Shown in pieces: positions 1 to 8,747 of a stretch of DNA of 64,000 nt; the first letter of the stretch is position 1; the number at the start of each line of letters is the position of its first letter. The stretch lies in NCBI RefSeq assembly GCF_013340205.1, contig NZ_BJTG01000005.1:124001-188000 (forward strand). The letters are read 5' to 3'. The notes below the pieces were generated by a model. That model was not told where the DNA came from and searched no databases. It saw nothing but the letters and a program-made list of their open reading frames with translations. Both the position numbers and the translations under genes were made by a program. This DNA is from Anaeromyxobacter diazotrophicus. GTDB taxonomy: Bacteria; Myxococcota; Myxococcia; Myxococcales; Anaeromyxobacteraceae.

Positions 1-1786
1 CGCTCGGCGCCTGCTTGTACTTCTCGAGGAGCTGGGCCAGGTCGCGGCGGCGCGCGGCCAGGTCCTTCGCCACCTTCACCAGGTCGTCGGCGCGCTGCTG
101 GTCGAAGAGCTGCTCGAGGTAGAGGACGTCCTTCTCCAGCTCGCGGTCGAGCCGGCCGTCCACCTCGGCCACCCGGTCGAAGAGGGGCGAGGCGCCGGCG
201 CGCTGGAAGTGGAGCATGCGCGAGAGCGTGAGGCGCAGGGCGGCCAGGTCCTGCTCGATGGGGCGGATCCCGGCGGCGGCGTTGGCGAGCGCCTGGGGGA
301 GCTGGCGCGGCACCGAGCGGTCCTTCCTGAGCTCCTGGGCCGCGGCGCGCAGCCCCTCGTGCAGCTCGCGGGTGCGCCCGTCGAGCGCCTGCGCCTGCTG
401 GGTGCGCTCGTCGGTCCAGCGCGGGCCGCCCTCGAAGAAGTCGAGCCGGTCGCCGAGGAGCTTCACCATGTCCTCCCACAGGCCCTGCGCCCGCAGGAGC
501 GCCAGCCGGTGGTGCTCGGCCTCGCTGTAGATCTTGAGGGTGTGGGTGGCGGAGGCGCCGCGCTTCGGCCCGGAGACGACGTCGCCGTCCTCGGCCTCCA
601 GCCAGTAGAGGAGCTTCTCGCCCTCGGCCAGGCGCAGCGGGGCGAGCTCGAGCTCGTGCACGCCCGACTCGCGGCGGGTGCCGGCGAACGCCTTGAGCTG
701 GGTGCGGCGCTCGTCGCCGCCGGGCGGCTTCGTGACGAGGGTGAGCTTCTCGAGCCCGAAGTCGTCGGAGGCGGCCCACTCGATGCGGACGCGGGCGCGG
801 GCGTCCACCTCGAGCTCCGGCGCCGGGGCGGTGATGCGCACCTCGGGCGGCGCGTCGGGCTCCACCGCGAGCGCGATGGGGGGACCCTCGGCGACGAGCT
901 TCTTCCCCTTCAGGAAGCGGAAGCGATAGGCGCCGGGGACGTCGACGGTGAGGTGGCCCTCGAGGTCGCGGCGGTTCGCGACGGTGAGCGCGTAGACGGC
1001 GGGCCCCTCCTTCCTCGCGGCCGACTCGAGCGCGAGCTCCGCGCGCTGCACCTCGCGGTCGGCGCGGGTCTTGAGGGTCACCTCCGTCCCGCGCGGTGCC
1101 GAGATCTCGCCGCCGGTGCCGGAGATCGTCCGCGGCTCCCGGTGCATGTACGCCGGGTAGACGTAGCTCACCTCGACGTCGCCGGTGATGGGCTCGGCCC
1201 GGCGGACCGGCGCCGCCGGCCCGAGGCCCAGGAGCCGCTGCCACCCGGCGGCGAGCACCCGCGGCGCGGCGGCCAGCGCGACCAGGTTCACGAGCGCCGC
1301 GGCCGCCAGCGCCGCCCCGGCCCGGCGCGCCGGCCGCGCCGGGATGACGCGCGCGAGGTCGAGGCCGCGCGCCCGCTCGGCGGTGCGGGCGATGTGGGCG
1401 TCCACCAGCGCCACGCTGTAGCGCCCGGTGCGCTGCACCTCCTCGTAGTCGTCCTCCAGCTCGACCGAGCTGACCAGATCGCTCCTGAGCTCCGGCGCCG
1501 CCTCGCCCACCCGGCGCGCCACCGCCAGCGGCGACGAGGCGCGGCGCATGGCCGCCACCGCCGCCCAGGCGAGCGCCGAGAGCGCCACCAGCGCCGCGGC
1601 CGCGAGCGCCGCGGCGCGCACCGGCGTCGGGCGTCCGACACCGGCGCCGAGGAGCGCCGCCCCGCCGAGCCCGACGAGCAGGACGGCGCAGAGGGCGCCG
1701 CCGGCGGCGGTGGCGAGCACGACCCACCCCTGCCTGCGCCGGGCCCCGTCGAGGACCCGCGCGATTTCGGAGTAGGCGATCGCCAT
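1..1786 (-). CDS. DUF4175-type membrane protein, 3' end outside the window
   Basis: An uninterrupted minus-strand frame runs from an ATG at 1786 to the window edge, about 595 codons, so the C-terminus is missing. The N-terminus has two hydrophobic segments (about residues 20-50 and 57-80) and a third near 150-175. A soluble part with repeated beta-strand character follows, then, beyond about residue 400, a charged Leu/Glu/Arg-rich helical part. This layout resembles the DUF4175 family, large membrane-anchored proteins of unknown function that often lie near MoxR ATPase genes. It is divergent from the sigma-factor gene, with about 140 bp between. The family call rests on architecture and on remembered sequence character, not a search; the reading frame itself is secure. 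Confidence 0.7.
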   Translation of the reverse strand, partial: MAIAYSEIARVLDGARRRQGWVVLATAAGGALCAVLLVGLGGAALLGAGVGRPTPVRAAALAAAALVALSALAWAAVAAMRRASSPLAVARRVGEAAPELRSDLVSSVELEDDYEEVQRTGRYSVALVDAHIARTAERARGLDLARVIPARPARRAGAALAAAALVNLVALAAAPRVLAAGWQRLLGLGPAAPVRRAEPITGDVEVSYVYPAYMHREPRTISGTGGEISAPRGTEVTLKTRADREVQRAELALESAARKEGPAVYALTVANRRDLEGHLTVDVPGAYRFRFLKGKKLVAEGPPIALAVEPDAPPEVRITAPAPELEVDARARVRIEWAASDDFGLEKLTLVTKPPGGDERRTQLKAFAGTRRESGVHELELAPLRLAEGEKLLYWLEAEDGDVVSGPKRGASATHTLKIYSEAEHHRLALLRAQGLWEDMVKLLGDRLDFFEGGPRWTDERTQQAQALDGRTRELHEGLRAAAQELRKDRSVPRQLPQALANAAAGIRPIEQDLAALRLTLSRMLHFQRAGASPLFDRVAEVDGRLDRELEKDVLYLEQLFDQQRADDLVKVAKDLAARRRDLAQLLEKYKQAPS

Positions 1787-1927
1787 GGGGGTCGAAGGAA
1801 AAACAGGCGGGCAGGCCAGCCATTCCGGCCCGCGGCGCTGAATACTAATGAATCCGGGGAAGAAGCGCTGCTGTGGTAGAACTCCCCGGTGCGGTGAATT
1901 TCCCCGCCCGCTCGCCCGTCCTCTGCC

Positions 1928-2572
1928 ATGGAAGCCGACGACCTCACGCTGGTCTCGAGAGCCAAGACCGGTGACCCCGAGGCCTTCCGCGCGCTCGTCG
2001 TCCGCTACCAGAGGAAGGTGTACGCCGTGGCGCTCGGCATCGTGAAGGACCGCGATCTCGCGTGGGATGTCGCCCAGGAGGCGTTCGTGCGAGTGCACGC
2101 GCACCTGGCCGATTTCAAGGGAGATTCCACCTTCTCCACCTGGGTGCTCCGCATCGGGAGCCACCTCGCCATCGACGCGGTCCGCAAGGAGCGCACGGCG
2201 GCCAAGGAGGAGCTCGACGAGGTGCGCGGGCAGGACGTGGCGCGAGGGGGCGAGGGCATCCTCGCCACCGCGCTCGGGAACGATCCGCAGGAGAACGCGC
2301 TCAGGCGGGAGCTGGCCGGCAAGATGACCGAGGCCCTGGCGCAGCTCCCCGAGAAGCACCGCGCCATCCTGGTGCTGCGCGAGCTGGAGGGGCTCTCGTA
2401 CGAGGAGCTGTCGGAGCAGCTGGGGATCCCGAAGGGCACCGTGATGAGCCGCCTCTTCCACGCGCGGAGCAAGATGCAGGCGCTCCTGCGCGAGTACGCG
2501 GGGCTCCCGGCTGACGAGGGCGCCCAGACCGTGGGGCGGGGGCTCGCCCCCCGCCGCGGGGGCGAATCATGA
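1928..2572 (+). CDS. ECF-family RNA polymerase sigma factor (RpoE-like)
   Basis: A 214-residue sigma-70 family protein of the extracytoplasmic-function type. Region 2 spans about residues 18-85 (core binding and -10 recognition, with WDVAQEAFVRVH and STWVLRIGSHLAID). Region 4 spans about 135-190 and holds the helix-turn-helix LSYEELSEQLGIPKGTVMSR that reads the -35 element. There is no region 1.1 or 3, as expected. The stop overlaps the start of the anti-sigma gene (ATGA), so the two are probably translationally coupled. No good Shine-Dalgarno precedes the ATG. The last dozen residues (GRGLAPRRGGES) are encoded by a palindromic repeat found elsewhere in the window, so this C-terminal tail looks acquired rather than ancestral. 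Confidence 0.93.
   Translation: MEADDLTLVSRAKTGDPEAFRALVVRYQRKVYAVALGIVKDRDLAWDVAQEAFVRVHAHLADFKGDSTFSTWVLRIGSHLAIDAVRKERTAAKEELDEVRGQDVARGGEGILATALGNDPQENALRRELAGKMTEALAQLPEKHRAILVLRELEGLSYEELSEQLGIPKGTVMSRLFHARSKMQALLREYAGLPADEGAQTVGRGLAPRRGGES
2531..2564 (+). repeat. REP-like palindromic element, copy 1 (inside sigma gene)
   Basis: A GC-rich element beginning GTGGGGCGGGGGCTC, with a 7-bp stem (GCGGGGG/CCCCCGC) around a five-base loop. It is almost the same as the minus-strand copies at 39437-39469 and 46341-46369. It supplies the last codons of the sigma-factor gene. Confidence 0.7.
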
Positions 2573-3072
2573 CCGCGTGCACCCGCTTCGCGCCCATGCT
2601 GGGCGCCCGCCCGGGCGAGCTCTCCGAGCCGGAGGCGCAGGCGCTGGCCGAGCACCTCGCCGGCTGCGACGCCTGCCAGGCGCGGCTCGCGGACGAGGAG
2701 GCGCTGGCGGGGATGCTGGGCGACGCGCTCCTCGCCGAGGCGAACCGGCGCGACTTCGCGACCTTCTCGGACGAGGTGCTGCGGCGCATCCCGGAGTACC
2801 GGGCGCGCCCCGCGGCCGCGCCGGCGCGGGCGGCCCGCGCGGGCGGGCTGCTCGACTGGGTCCGCCATCACCGGTTGTTCACCGCCGTGGGGACCCTCGC
2901 TCCGGCGCTGGCCGCGCTGGCCGTCGTCGTGTACGTTGGCCGCTCGCCGTCCCCCGCGCCCGGTGACGAGGCCGCGCTGCAGGTGAGCGCCGAGGGACGC
3001 GGCACGACGGTGCTCGACACGACCGAGGGGCCGGTGGTGCTCCTCGGCGACGACGAGCCGGCCGGGACGTAG
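2569..3072 (+). CDS. Membrane anti-sigma factor with zinc-binding motif
   Basis: A 167-residue protein coupled to the preceding sigma gene by an ATGA overlap. The N-terminus carries the ZAS/zf-HC2 signature His29-x3-Cys33-x2-Cys36, with an additional Cys4 that could complete the zinc site. A single hydrophobic segment lies at about residues 100-124, followed by a tail of about 40 residues. Such proteins hold their partner sigma factor at the membrane and release it on an envelope or redox signal; the zinc motif allows, but does not prove, redox sensing. Its place straight after the sigma gene makes it the probable cognate regulator. Confidence 0.88.
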   Translation: MTACTRFAPMLGARPGELSEPEAQALAEHLAGCDACQARLADEEALAGMLGDALLAEANRRDFATFSDEVLRRIPEYRARPAAAPARAARAGGLLDWVRHHRLFTAVGTLAPALAALAVVVYVGRSPSPAPGDEAALQVSAEGRGTTVLDTTEGPVVLLGDDEPAGT

Positions 3073-3080
3073 GAGGGGAC

Positions 3081-3527
3081 ATGCGGAGCCGCAGGACCTT
3101 CGTCGCGCTGCTCGCCCTCGCGCTCTGCGCTGCGCTGGCGCCGGCCGCCGTGCACGCGGCTCCCACCATCCCGGTCCGGGTCCGGATCCTCAAGGGCTCG
3201 CGCCAGGGCCCGCCCGCGGTCGACCCTCGGCTCGCCGATCTGCACGGCCAGCTCGGGAAGCTCGCCTACCAGCGCTGGGACCAGGTGGGGGAGCAGCAGG
3301 CTGCGATGGAGCTCGACAAGCCGCTCACGCTCCCGCTCCCCGACGGCTCGACGCTCGAGCTCACGATCGTCGACGCGCGCAAGGACACGGTGACGTTCGA
3401 CGTGAAGGTCGCGGCGCGCAAGACGCACTCGCGCCTGACCATCTCGAAGGACCAGCGCATCGTGCACCAGGTCGCGGGCGAGAAGGACGGGGCGGCCCTG
3501 TTCGCGACCGTCCGGCCCTGGCCGTGA
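3081..3527 (+). CDS. Small secreted protein of unknown function
   Basis: A 148-residue protein with a clear Sec signal peptide (basic start, hydrophobic core near residues 7-22, AHA-type cleavage site near 27). The mature part of about 120 residues is mostly beta-strand-like (VRVRILKGS, LTLPLPDGSTLELTIVDAR) with no cysteines. A strong Shine-Dalgarno (AGGAGG) sits just before the ATG, and the gene follows the anti-sigma gene by 8 bp, so it is probably the third gene of that operon and may be a target or modulator of the regulon. I do not recognise the family. Confidence 0.75.
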   Translation: MRSRRTFVALLALALCAALAPAAVHAAPTIPVRVRILKGSRQGPPAVDPRLADLHGQLGKLAYQRWDQVGEQQAAMELDKPLTLPLPDGSTLELTIVDARKDTVTFDVKVAARKTHSRLTISKDQRIVHQVAGEKDGAALFATVRPWP

Positions 3528-3530
3528 CCG

Positions 3531-5108
3531 TCAGCCGGCCTCGGGCCACGCGCCCCTGAGCTCCGCCCGCAGGAGCTTCCCGGCCTCGCTGCGCGGCAGC
3601 GCCGCGAGCGCCGTGAACCGCACCGGGACGCGGTACGGCGGCATCCGCTCCCGGCAGAAGCGCCTCAGCTCGTCCTCGCCCGGCCGCGGGCCGTCGCGGA
3701 ACACCACGAACGCCTCCGGCACCTCGCCCATGAGCGCGTCGGCGGCCCCGACCACCGCCGCCTCCAGCACGTCCGGGTGGCGCGCCACCACCTGCTCGAT
3801 CTCGATCGGGCTCACCCGGTGCCCGCCGATCTTGAGGATCTCCTTGGCCCGCCCGCGGTGGAACAGGAAGCCCTCCTCGTCGCGGGAGGCGAGGTCGCCG
3901 GTCCAGAGCCACCCGTCGTGGAGGATGGCGGCGGTCTCCTCCGGCTCGTCCAGGTAACCCTGGGTGACGTTGTCGCCCCGGGCCACCAGGTGCCCGGTCT
4001 CGCCGGGTGGCAGCTCGCGCCCCGCCTCGTCCACCACGCGCAGCTCGACGCCGGGGATGGCGACTCCGATGGAGCCGCGCTTGTCGTGGGCGCGCTCGGG
4101 CGGGAGGTACGAGAGCCGCGCCGTCGCCTCGGTCTGCCCGTACATCACGAACAGCCGCGCGGGGTGAAACGCCTGCCGCACCCAGTCGATGGTCTCGGGC
4201 GCCATCCCGCCGCCCGCCTGCGTCAGGTAGCGGAGCCGCGGGAAGGCCAAACTGGAGACGTCCACCTGGCGCCGGAGGATCTCGAAGGTGAGCGGGACCC
4301 CGGCGAAGCCGGTGCACCCCTCGGCGGCCATCGCCTCGAGCGCCAGCCGCGGGAAGGCGAACCGGTTCTCGAGGAAGACCGAGCCGCCGGCGAACAGGTG
4401 CGTCTGGAGGACGCTCCGGCCGTAGCAGTAGTAGAGCGGCAGGGTGAGGAGGGCCCGATCCTCGGGGCCGAGCCCCAGGTAGCGCACGATGGAGCGCGTG
4501 TTCGCGTCGACGTTGCGGAAGGTCTGCACCACGCCGCGGGGCCGGCCCATGCTCCCCGAGGTGTAGAGGATCAGCGCCGGCGCGTCGGGGCCGAGCCGGG
4601 GGCGCGGCGGCGGAGGCGGGGGCCCGAGGTCCGGGTCGAGGCGGCCGTCGTCCCCCAGGAACGCGGCGGGCTCGCCTCCCAGCGCCTCCTGCGCCGGCCC
4701 TCGGGAACGCCCGGGGTGCACCACCCAGAGCCGGTCCAGGCCGCCCCCGGCGCGGACGGCGCGCCAGGTCCGGGCGTCGCGCGCGCTCACGAAGGCCACC
4801 CGGGCTCCGCTCTGCGCGACGATGCCGGCCAGCACCTCCGGGCTCCACTCCCGGTTCACCTCCACCGTCGTCCCGCCGGCGGCGTTCACCGCCAGCCCGG
4901 CCACGACCGTGGCCGGCTCGTTGGGCAGCGCGAGCAGGACCCGGCTCCCGGGCCCCACGCCGCCGGCGGCGAGTTGCCCGGCCAGGGCGCGGACGCGCTC
5001 GGCCAGGTCCGCGTAGCTGAGGCGGACCGAGGGCGTCGCGACGGCGGGGGCCTCGGGCCTCCGCGCCGCGTGGGAGAACAGCCAGTCGTGGAGGAGGGGG
5101 GAGTCCAA
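3531..5108 (-). CDS. AMP-forming acyl/amino-acid ligase of the polysaccharide locus
   Basis: A class I adenylate-forming enzyme of about 525 residues that activates a carboxylic acid as its acyl-AMP and passes it to a thiol. The AMP-binding core is LILYTSGSMGRPRGV, the A5-like motif is VMYGQTEATARLSYLP, and the C-terminal lid carries GRAKEILKIGGHRVSPIEIE with the catalytic lysine near the end. A TTG at 5108 with AGGGA upstream gives the usual family length; an in-frame ATG at 5231 would add about 40 atypical residues. It is divergent from the NadE-like/AsnB/ACP genes, so the likely acceptor is the acyl carrier protein at 8333. It resembles the acyl-CoA ligase of exosortase-A-associated polysaccharide loci. 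The substrate cannot be read from the sequence. Confidence 0.85.
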   Translation of the reverse strand: MDSPLLHDWLFSHAARRPEAPAVATPSVRLSYADLAERVRALAGQLAAGGVGPGSRVLLALPNEPATVVAGLAVNAAGGTTVEVNREWSPEVLAGIVAQSGARVAFVSARDARTWRAVRAGGGLDRLWVVHPGRSRGPAQEALGGEPAAFLGDDGRLDPDLGPPPPPPRPRLGPDAPALILYTSGSMGRPRGVVQTFRNVDANTRSIVRYLGLGPEDRALLTLPLYYCYGRSVLQTHLFAGGSVFLENRFAFPRLALEAMAAEGCTGFAGVPLTFEILRRQVDVSSLAFPRLRYLTQAGGGMAPETIDWVRQAFHPARLFVMYGQTEATARLSYLPPERAHDKRGSIGVAIPGVELRVVDEAGRELPPGETGHLVARGDNVTQGYLDEPEETAAILHDGWLWTGDLASRDEEGFLFHRGRAKEILKIGGHRVSPIEIEQVVARHPDVLEAAVVGAADALMGEVPEAFVVFRDGPRPGEDELRRFCRERMPPYRVPVRFTALAALPRSEAGKLLRAELRGAWPEAG

Positions 5109-5319
5109 GAGAGTCCCTGCGTTCGGGTCGTCGCGCTGCGTCCTCGGCGCCCGCCTCCGGTCGAGGCGCGGCGCCGTCCTGGCGCCGCGGGACGCGCTCG
5201 CGCCGCAAGAGCAGCGGTCCCAGCCGAGCATCTGCGCATCGTGCACTGACCGTACAACCGCTTGCCCGGGTCCTGGCCGGGCGGGCGGGGCGGCCCTACT
5301 CCTCCTGACTGGAGCGGCC

Positions 5320-6294
5320 ATGATCTCGCGAGATCTGCTGTCGATCGACGCCCCGCGCGTCGCGGACGAGATCGGGCGCGCCGTGCGGGAGCAGGTGCTC
5401 GGCCAGCTCCGGCGGCGCGGCGCGGTGGTGGGCCTCTCCGGCGGGATCGACAGCTCGGTGGTGGCGGCGCTGTGCACGCGCGCGCTCGGCCCCGATCGCG
5501 TGCTGGCCCTGCTCATGCCCGAGCGCGACTCCTCGGGCGACGCGCTGCGCCTCGGCCGCCTGGTCGCGGACGGGCTCGGCGTGCAGCACGTGGTGGAGGA
5601 CCTCGCGCCGGCGCTGGAGGGGCTCGGGTGCTACGCGCGCCAGCTGGAGGCGATCCGCACCGTCTTCCCCGAGTACGGGCCCGGCTGGCGCTGCAAGCTG
5701 ACGCTCCCCTCCTTGCTGGAGAGCGACCGGCTCAACATCACCACCCTGACGGTGTCCGACCCGGAGGGGCGCGAGCGCAGCTCCCGGCTGCCGCTCGCGG
5801 GCTACCTGCAGCTCGTCGCCGCGACCAACTTCAAGCAGCGGGCGCGCGCGATGGTGGAGTACTACCACGCCGACCGGCGCCACTTCGCGGTGGCCGGCAC
5901 GCCCAACCGCCTCGAGTACGACCAGGGCTTCTTCGTGAAGCAGGGCGACGGGGCCGCCGACTTCAAGCCCATCGCCCACCTCTACAAGACGCAGGTCTAC
6001 GCGCTGGCCGCGCACCTCGGCGTGCCCGAGGAGATCCGCCGCCGCCCGCCCACCACCGACACCTTCTCGATGCCGCAGACCCAGGAGGAGTTCTACTTCG
6101 CGCTCCCCTACCAGGACATGGACCTCTGCCTCTGGGCGTACGACCACGGGGTGCCCGCCGCCGAGGCGGCGCCGGCCCTGGAGCTCGCGCCAGCCCAGGT
6201 GGACCGGGTCTACCGCGACATCGAGGCGAAGCGCAGGGTGAGCCGGTACCTGCACCAACCGCCGCTGCTGGTCGAGGCCGTCCGGGGGAGCTGA
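5320..6294 (+). CDS. NadE-like PP-loop ATP pyrophosphatase (NAD synthase family)
   Basis: A 324-residue protein of the ammonia-dependent NAD synthase fold. The PP-loop SGGIDSS is at residues 40-46. The later NadE signature is present as GTPNRLEYDQGFFVKQGDG and the following PIAHLYKTQVYALAAHLG. There is no nitrilase-type glutaminase domain. It is longer than usual NadE (about 275) because of extra sequence around residues 110-165. A Shine-Dalgarno (GGAG) precedes the ATG, and only 2 bp separate it from the asparagine-synthetase-like gene. Placement next to AsnB, an ACP and an adenylating ligase suggests a specialised amidation or adenylation step on a polysaccharide precursor, not housekeeping NAD synthesis. 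A true NAD synthase role is not excluded. Confidence 0.8.
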   Translation: MISRDLLSIDAPRVADEIGRAVREQVLGQLRRRGAVVGLSGGIDSSVVAALCTRALGPDRVLALLMPERDSSGDALRLGRLVADGLGVQHVVEDLAPALEGLGCYARQLEAIRTVFPEYGPGWRCKLTLPSLLESDRLNITTLTVSDPEGRERSSRLPLAGYLQLVAATNFKQRARAMVEYYHADRRHFAVAGTPNRLEYDQGFFVKQGDGAADFKPIAHLYKTQVYALAAHLGVPEEIRRRPPTTDTFSMPQTQEEFYFALPYQDMDLCLWAYDHGVPAAEAAPALELAPAQVDRVYRDIEAKRRVSRYLHQPPLLVEAVRGS

Positions 6295-6296
6295 CG

Positions 6297-8336
6297 ATGT
6301 GTGGCATCGCTGGGGTCGTCTTGCTCCGCGAGGCGCTGCCGCCGCCCCGGCTGGAGGACGTCGGCGCGATGATCCAGGCCCTCGGCCACCGGGGGCCCGA
6401 CGCGTGCGGGGCCTACCGCGATCGGCGGGCCGCGCTGGGCCACACCCGGCTGTCGATCGTCGATCTGGCCGGTGGGCAGCAGCCGCTCGCGAACGAGGAC
6501 GAGACGCTGTGGATCGTCTTCAACGGGGAGATCTTCAACCACCTCGAGCTGCGCGGGGAGCTCGAGGCGCTCGGGCACCGCTTCCGCACGCGCAGCGACA
6601 CCGAGGTCGTGGTCCACGCCTACGAGGCCTGGGGCGACGCGGCCTTCGCCCGCTTCAACGGCCAGTTCGCGGCGGCGCTGTGGGACTCGACCGCCGAGAC
6701 GCTGGTGCTGGCGCGCGACGCCGCCGGCGTGTGCCCGCTGTACCTGGCCGAGCACGAGGGGCGGCTCTGGTTCGCCAGCGAGGTGAAGGCCCTCTTCGCC
6801 GGCGCGCCCGGGCTCTCCCGGGCGCTCGACCCGGTCGGCCTGGCCGAGACGTTCACCTTCTGGACGGTGGTGCCCCCGCAGGCGGTCTTCCAGGCGGTCA
6901 CCGAGCTCGAGCCGGGGCACGTGCGCAGGATCTCGCGCGGGCTCGGCACCGATCGCGCCTTCTGGACCCCGCGCTACCCGGCGGGTCCCGGCGAGGGGTT
7001 CCAGGGATCGCTCGACGAGGCGGCCGAGCGCGTCGGCGCCGCGCTCGGGGAGGCCGTCCGGCGCCGCGTGCTCCAGGCCGACGTGCCGGTCGGGAGCTAC
7101 CTCTCGGGCGGGCTCGACAGCTCGCTCGTGGCGGCCCTCGGGTGCCAGGCCCGGGGCGGCAGGTTCCGCACCTACTCCATCCGCTTCGAGGAGCCCGAAT
7201 ACGACGAGACCCGCTACCAGCGCGCGGTCGTCGAGCTCATCGGGAGCGAGCACCAGGAGCTCCTGGTGCGGCGGGAGGACATCGCGGAGGCCTTCCCGGC
7301 CGTGGTGGAGCACGCGGAGCGCCCCCTCTTGCGGACTGCCCCCGCCCCGCTCTTCCTGCTCTCGCGGCTGGTGCGCGACTCCGGCGTGAAGGCGGTGCTC
7401 ACCGGCGAGGGGGCCGACGAGATGTTCGCCGGGTACGACCTCTTCCGGGAGGCGAAGGTGCGGCGGTTCTGGGGGCGCCGCCCCGCGTCCGCGCTGCGCC
7501 TGCGGCTGCTGGAGCGGCTCTACCCGTACCTGGCGCGCTCGCCCGTCGCGCAGCGGGCGCTGGCGCGGGAGTTCTTCGGGCGGGACCGCGAGCGGCCGCA
7601 CGCGCCGGGCTTCGCGCACCAGACGCGGTGGCGGCCCACGGCGGCGCTGCAGCGACTCTTCTCCCCGGACCTCCGGGAGCTGGCCCGCACGGCCCAGGTC
7701 ACCGCGCGCCTGCTGGGGACGCTCCCGGCCGAGTTCGGCAGCTGGGTCCCGCTGGCCCAGGACCAGTACCTCGAGATCCGCACCCTCCTGGCGGGCTACC
7801 TGCTCTCCTCGCAGGGCGACCGGATGCTCATGGCTCACGCGGTGGAGGGCCGCTTCCCCTTCCTCGACCCGGAGCTGGTGGAGCTCGCGAACGCGCTCCC
7901 CGCCCGGTACAAGCTCCGCGCGCTCCGCGAGAAGCACGTGCTGAAGCGCGCCGCCGCCAGCCACCTCCCGCCCGAGATCGTCCGGCGGACGAAGCAGCCC
8001 TACCGGGCGCCCGACGCGCTCTCCTTCGTGGGGCCGCGGGCGCCGGCCTGGGTGGGCGAGCTGCTCGGCGAGCGCGCCGTCGCGCGGGCGGGGGTCTTCG
8101 ACCCGCGCGCAGTGGCGCGGCTCTGGCGCAAGTGCCGGGCCGGCTCCGCCGCCGCGCAGCTCTCGCACTCGGACAACATGGCGCTCGTCGGCGTCCTCTC
8201 CACCGCGCTGCTGCACGAGCAGCTGGTGCGGCGGCGGCCGGAGCGGCGCGCCGCGCCGGAGCTCGGGACGCTGGTGGACCGGCTGGGGGAGTGGCCGGGG
8301 AGCGAGGCGCCCCTGCAGAGGAGATGCGGACCATGA
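6297..8336 (+). CDS. asnB: Glutamine-hydrolysing asparagine synthetase-like amidotransferase
   Basis: A 679-residue protein. It begins MCGIAGV, so the N-terminal nucleophile Cys2 (after Met removal) of a class II glutaminase is present. This domain spans about residues 1-200. The synthetase domain follows, with its PP-loop SGGLDSS near residue 270 and the downstream GEGADEMFAGYD. Both active sites look intact. The enzyme should release ammonia from glutamine and transfer it to an AMP-activated carboxylate. In polysaccharide loci such AsnB relatives are thought to amidate uronic acids or carrier-bound acyl groups. It follows the NadE-like gene by 2 bp and overlaps the ACP gene (ATGA). It resembles amidotransferases of exosortase-A-associated loci; its true acceptor is unknown. 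Confidence 0.9.
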   Translation: MCGIAGVVLLREALPPPRLEDVGAMIQALGHRGPDACGAYRDRRAALGHTRLSIVDLAGGQQPLANEDETLWIVFNGEIFNHLELRGELEALGHRFRTRSDTEVVVHAYEAWGDAAFARFNGQFAAALWDSTAETLVLARDAAGVCPLYLAEHEGRLWFASEVKALFAGAPGLSRALDPVGLAETFTFWTVVPPQAVFQAVTELEPGHVRRISRGLGTDRAFWTPRYPAGPGEGFQGSLDEAAERVGAALGEAVRRRVLQADVPVGSYLSGGLDSSLVAALGCQARGGRFRTYSIRFEEPEYDETRYQRAVVELIGSEHQELLVRREDIAEAFPAVVEHAERPLLRTAPAPLFLLSRLVRDSGVKAVLTGEGADEMFAGYDLFREAKVRRFWGRRPASALRLRLLERLYPYLARSPVAQRALAREFFGRDRERPHAPGFAHQTRWRPTAALQRLFSPDLRELARTAQVTARLLGTLPAEFGSWVPLAQDQYLEIRTLLAGYLLSSQGDRMLMAHAVEGRFPFLDPELVELANALPARYKLRALREKHVLKRAAASHLPPEIVRRTKQPYRAPDALSFVGPRAPAWVGELLGERAVARAGVFDPRAVARLWRKCRAGSAAAQLSHSDNMALVGVLSTALLHEQLVRRRPERRAAPELGTLVDRLGEWPGSEAPLQRRCGP

Positions 8337-8614
8337 CCGTGGAACAGCGGCTGCGCCAGTTCGTGATCGAGAACTTCTACGTGAGCGAGCCGGCCGAGCT
8401 CCACGACGACACCCTGCTCGTGTCGGGCGGCTACGTCGACTCGACGGGGATGCTGGAGGTCATCGGCTTCCTCGAGCAGGAGTTCGACGTCCGCATCGCC
8501 GACCAGGAGATGACGCCGGAGAACCTCGACTCCATCTCCCGCATGGCGGCGTTCCTCGCGCGCAAGCGGCGCGAAGCGGCCGCCGGCGGCCCCACCGTCG
8601 CGGCAGCACCTTGA
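8333..8614 (+). CDS. Acyl carrier protein
   Basis: A 93-residue carrier protein. The phosphopantetheine attachment serine lies in GGYVDSTGMLEV (a DSL-type motif with T in place of L), followed by the helix FLEQEFDVRIADQEM typical of ACP helix II-III. The ATG at 8333 is preferred over the one at 8324 because it makes an ATGA overlap with the amidotransferase and has GAGGAG at good spacing. It probably holds the acyl group activated by the divergent ligase while the AsnB and NadE-like enzymes modify it or it is passed to the sugar chain. No phosphopantetheinyl transferase gene is seen in the window. Confidence 0.88.
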   Translation: MTVEQRLRQFVIENFYVSEPAELHDDTLLVSGGYVDSTGMLEVIGFLEQEFDVRIADQEMTPENLDSISRMAAFLARKRREAAAGGPTVAAAP

Positions 8615-8747
8615 GCCTCGAGGCGCGCCGGCCGGGCGCCGCTCGGCATCCGGCGCGCGCCGATCTCACGTTGGGTGTAATGCACCAGAACAGGCCTCAC
8701 CTGTCCGAGCGACTGTCTCTCCCCCGCGCGCAGCACATATTGGCCCT

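Noticed and set aside
209-1879. Long plus-strand open frame of about 556 codons
   Set aside because: It lies opposite the DUF4175-type gene, has an Arg/Gly/Ala composition typical of the complement of GC-rich codons, and no recognisable domain.
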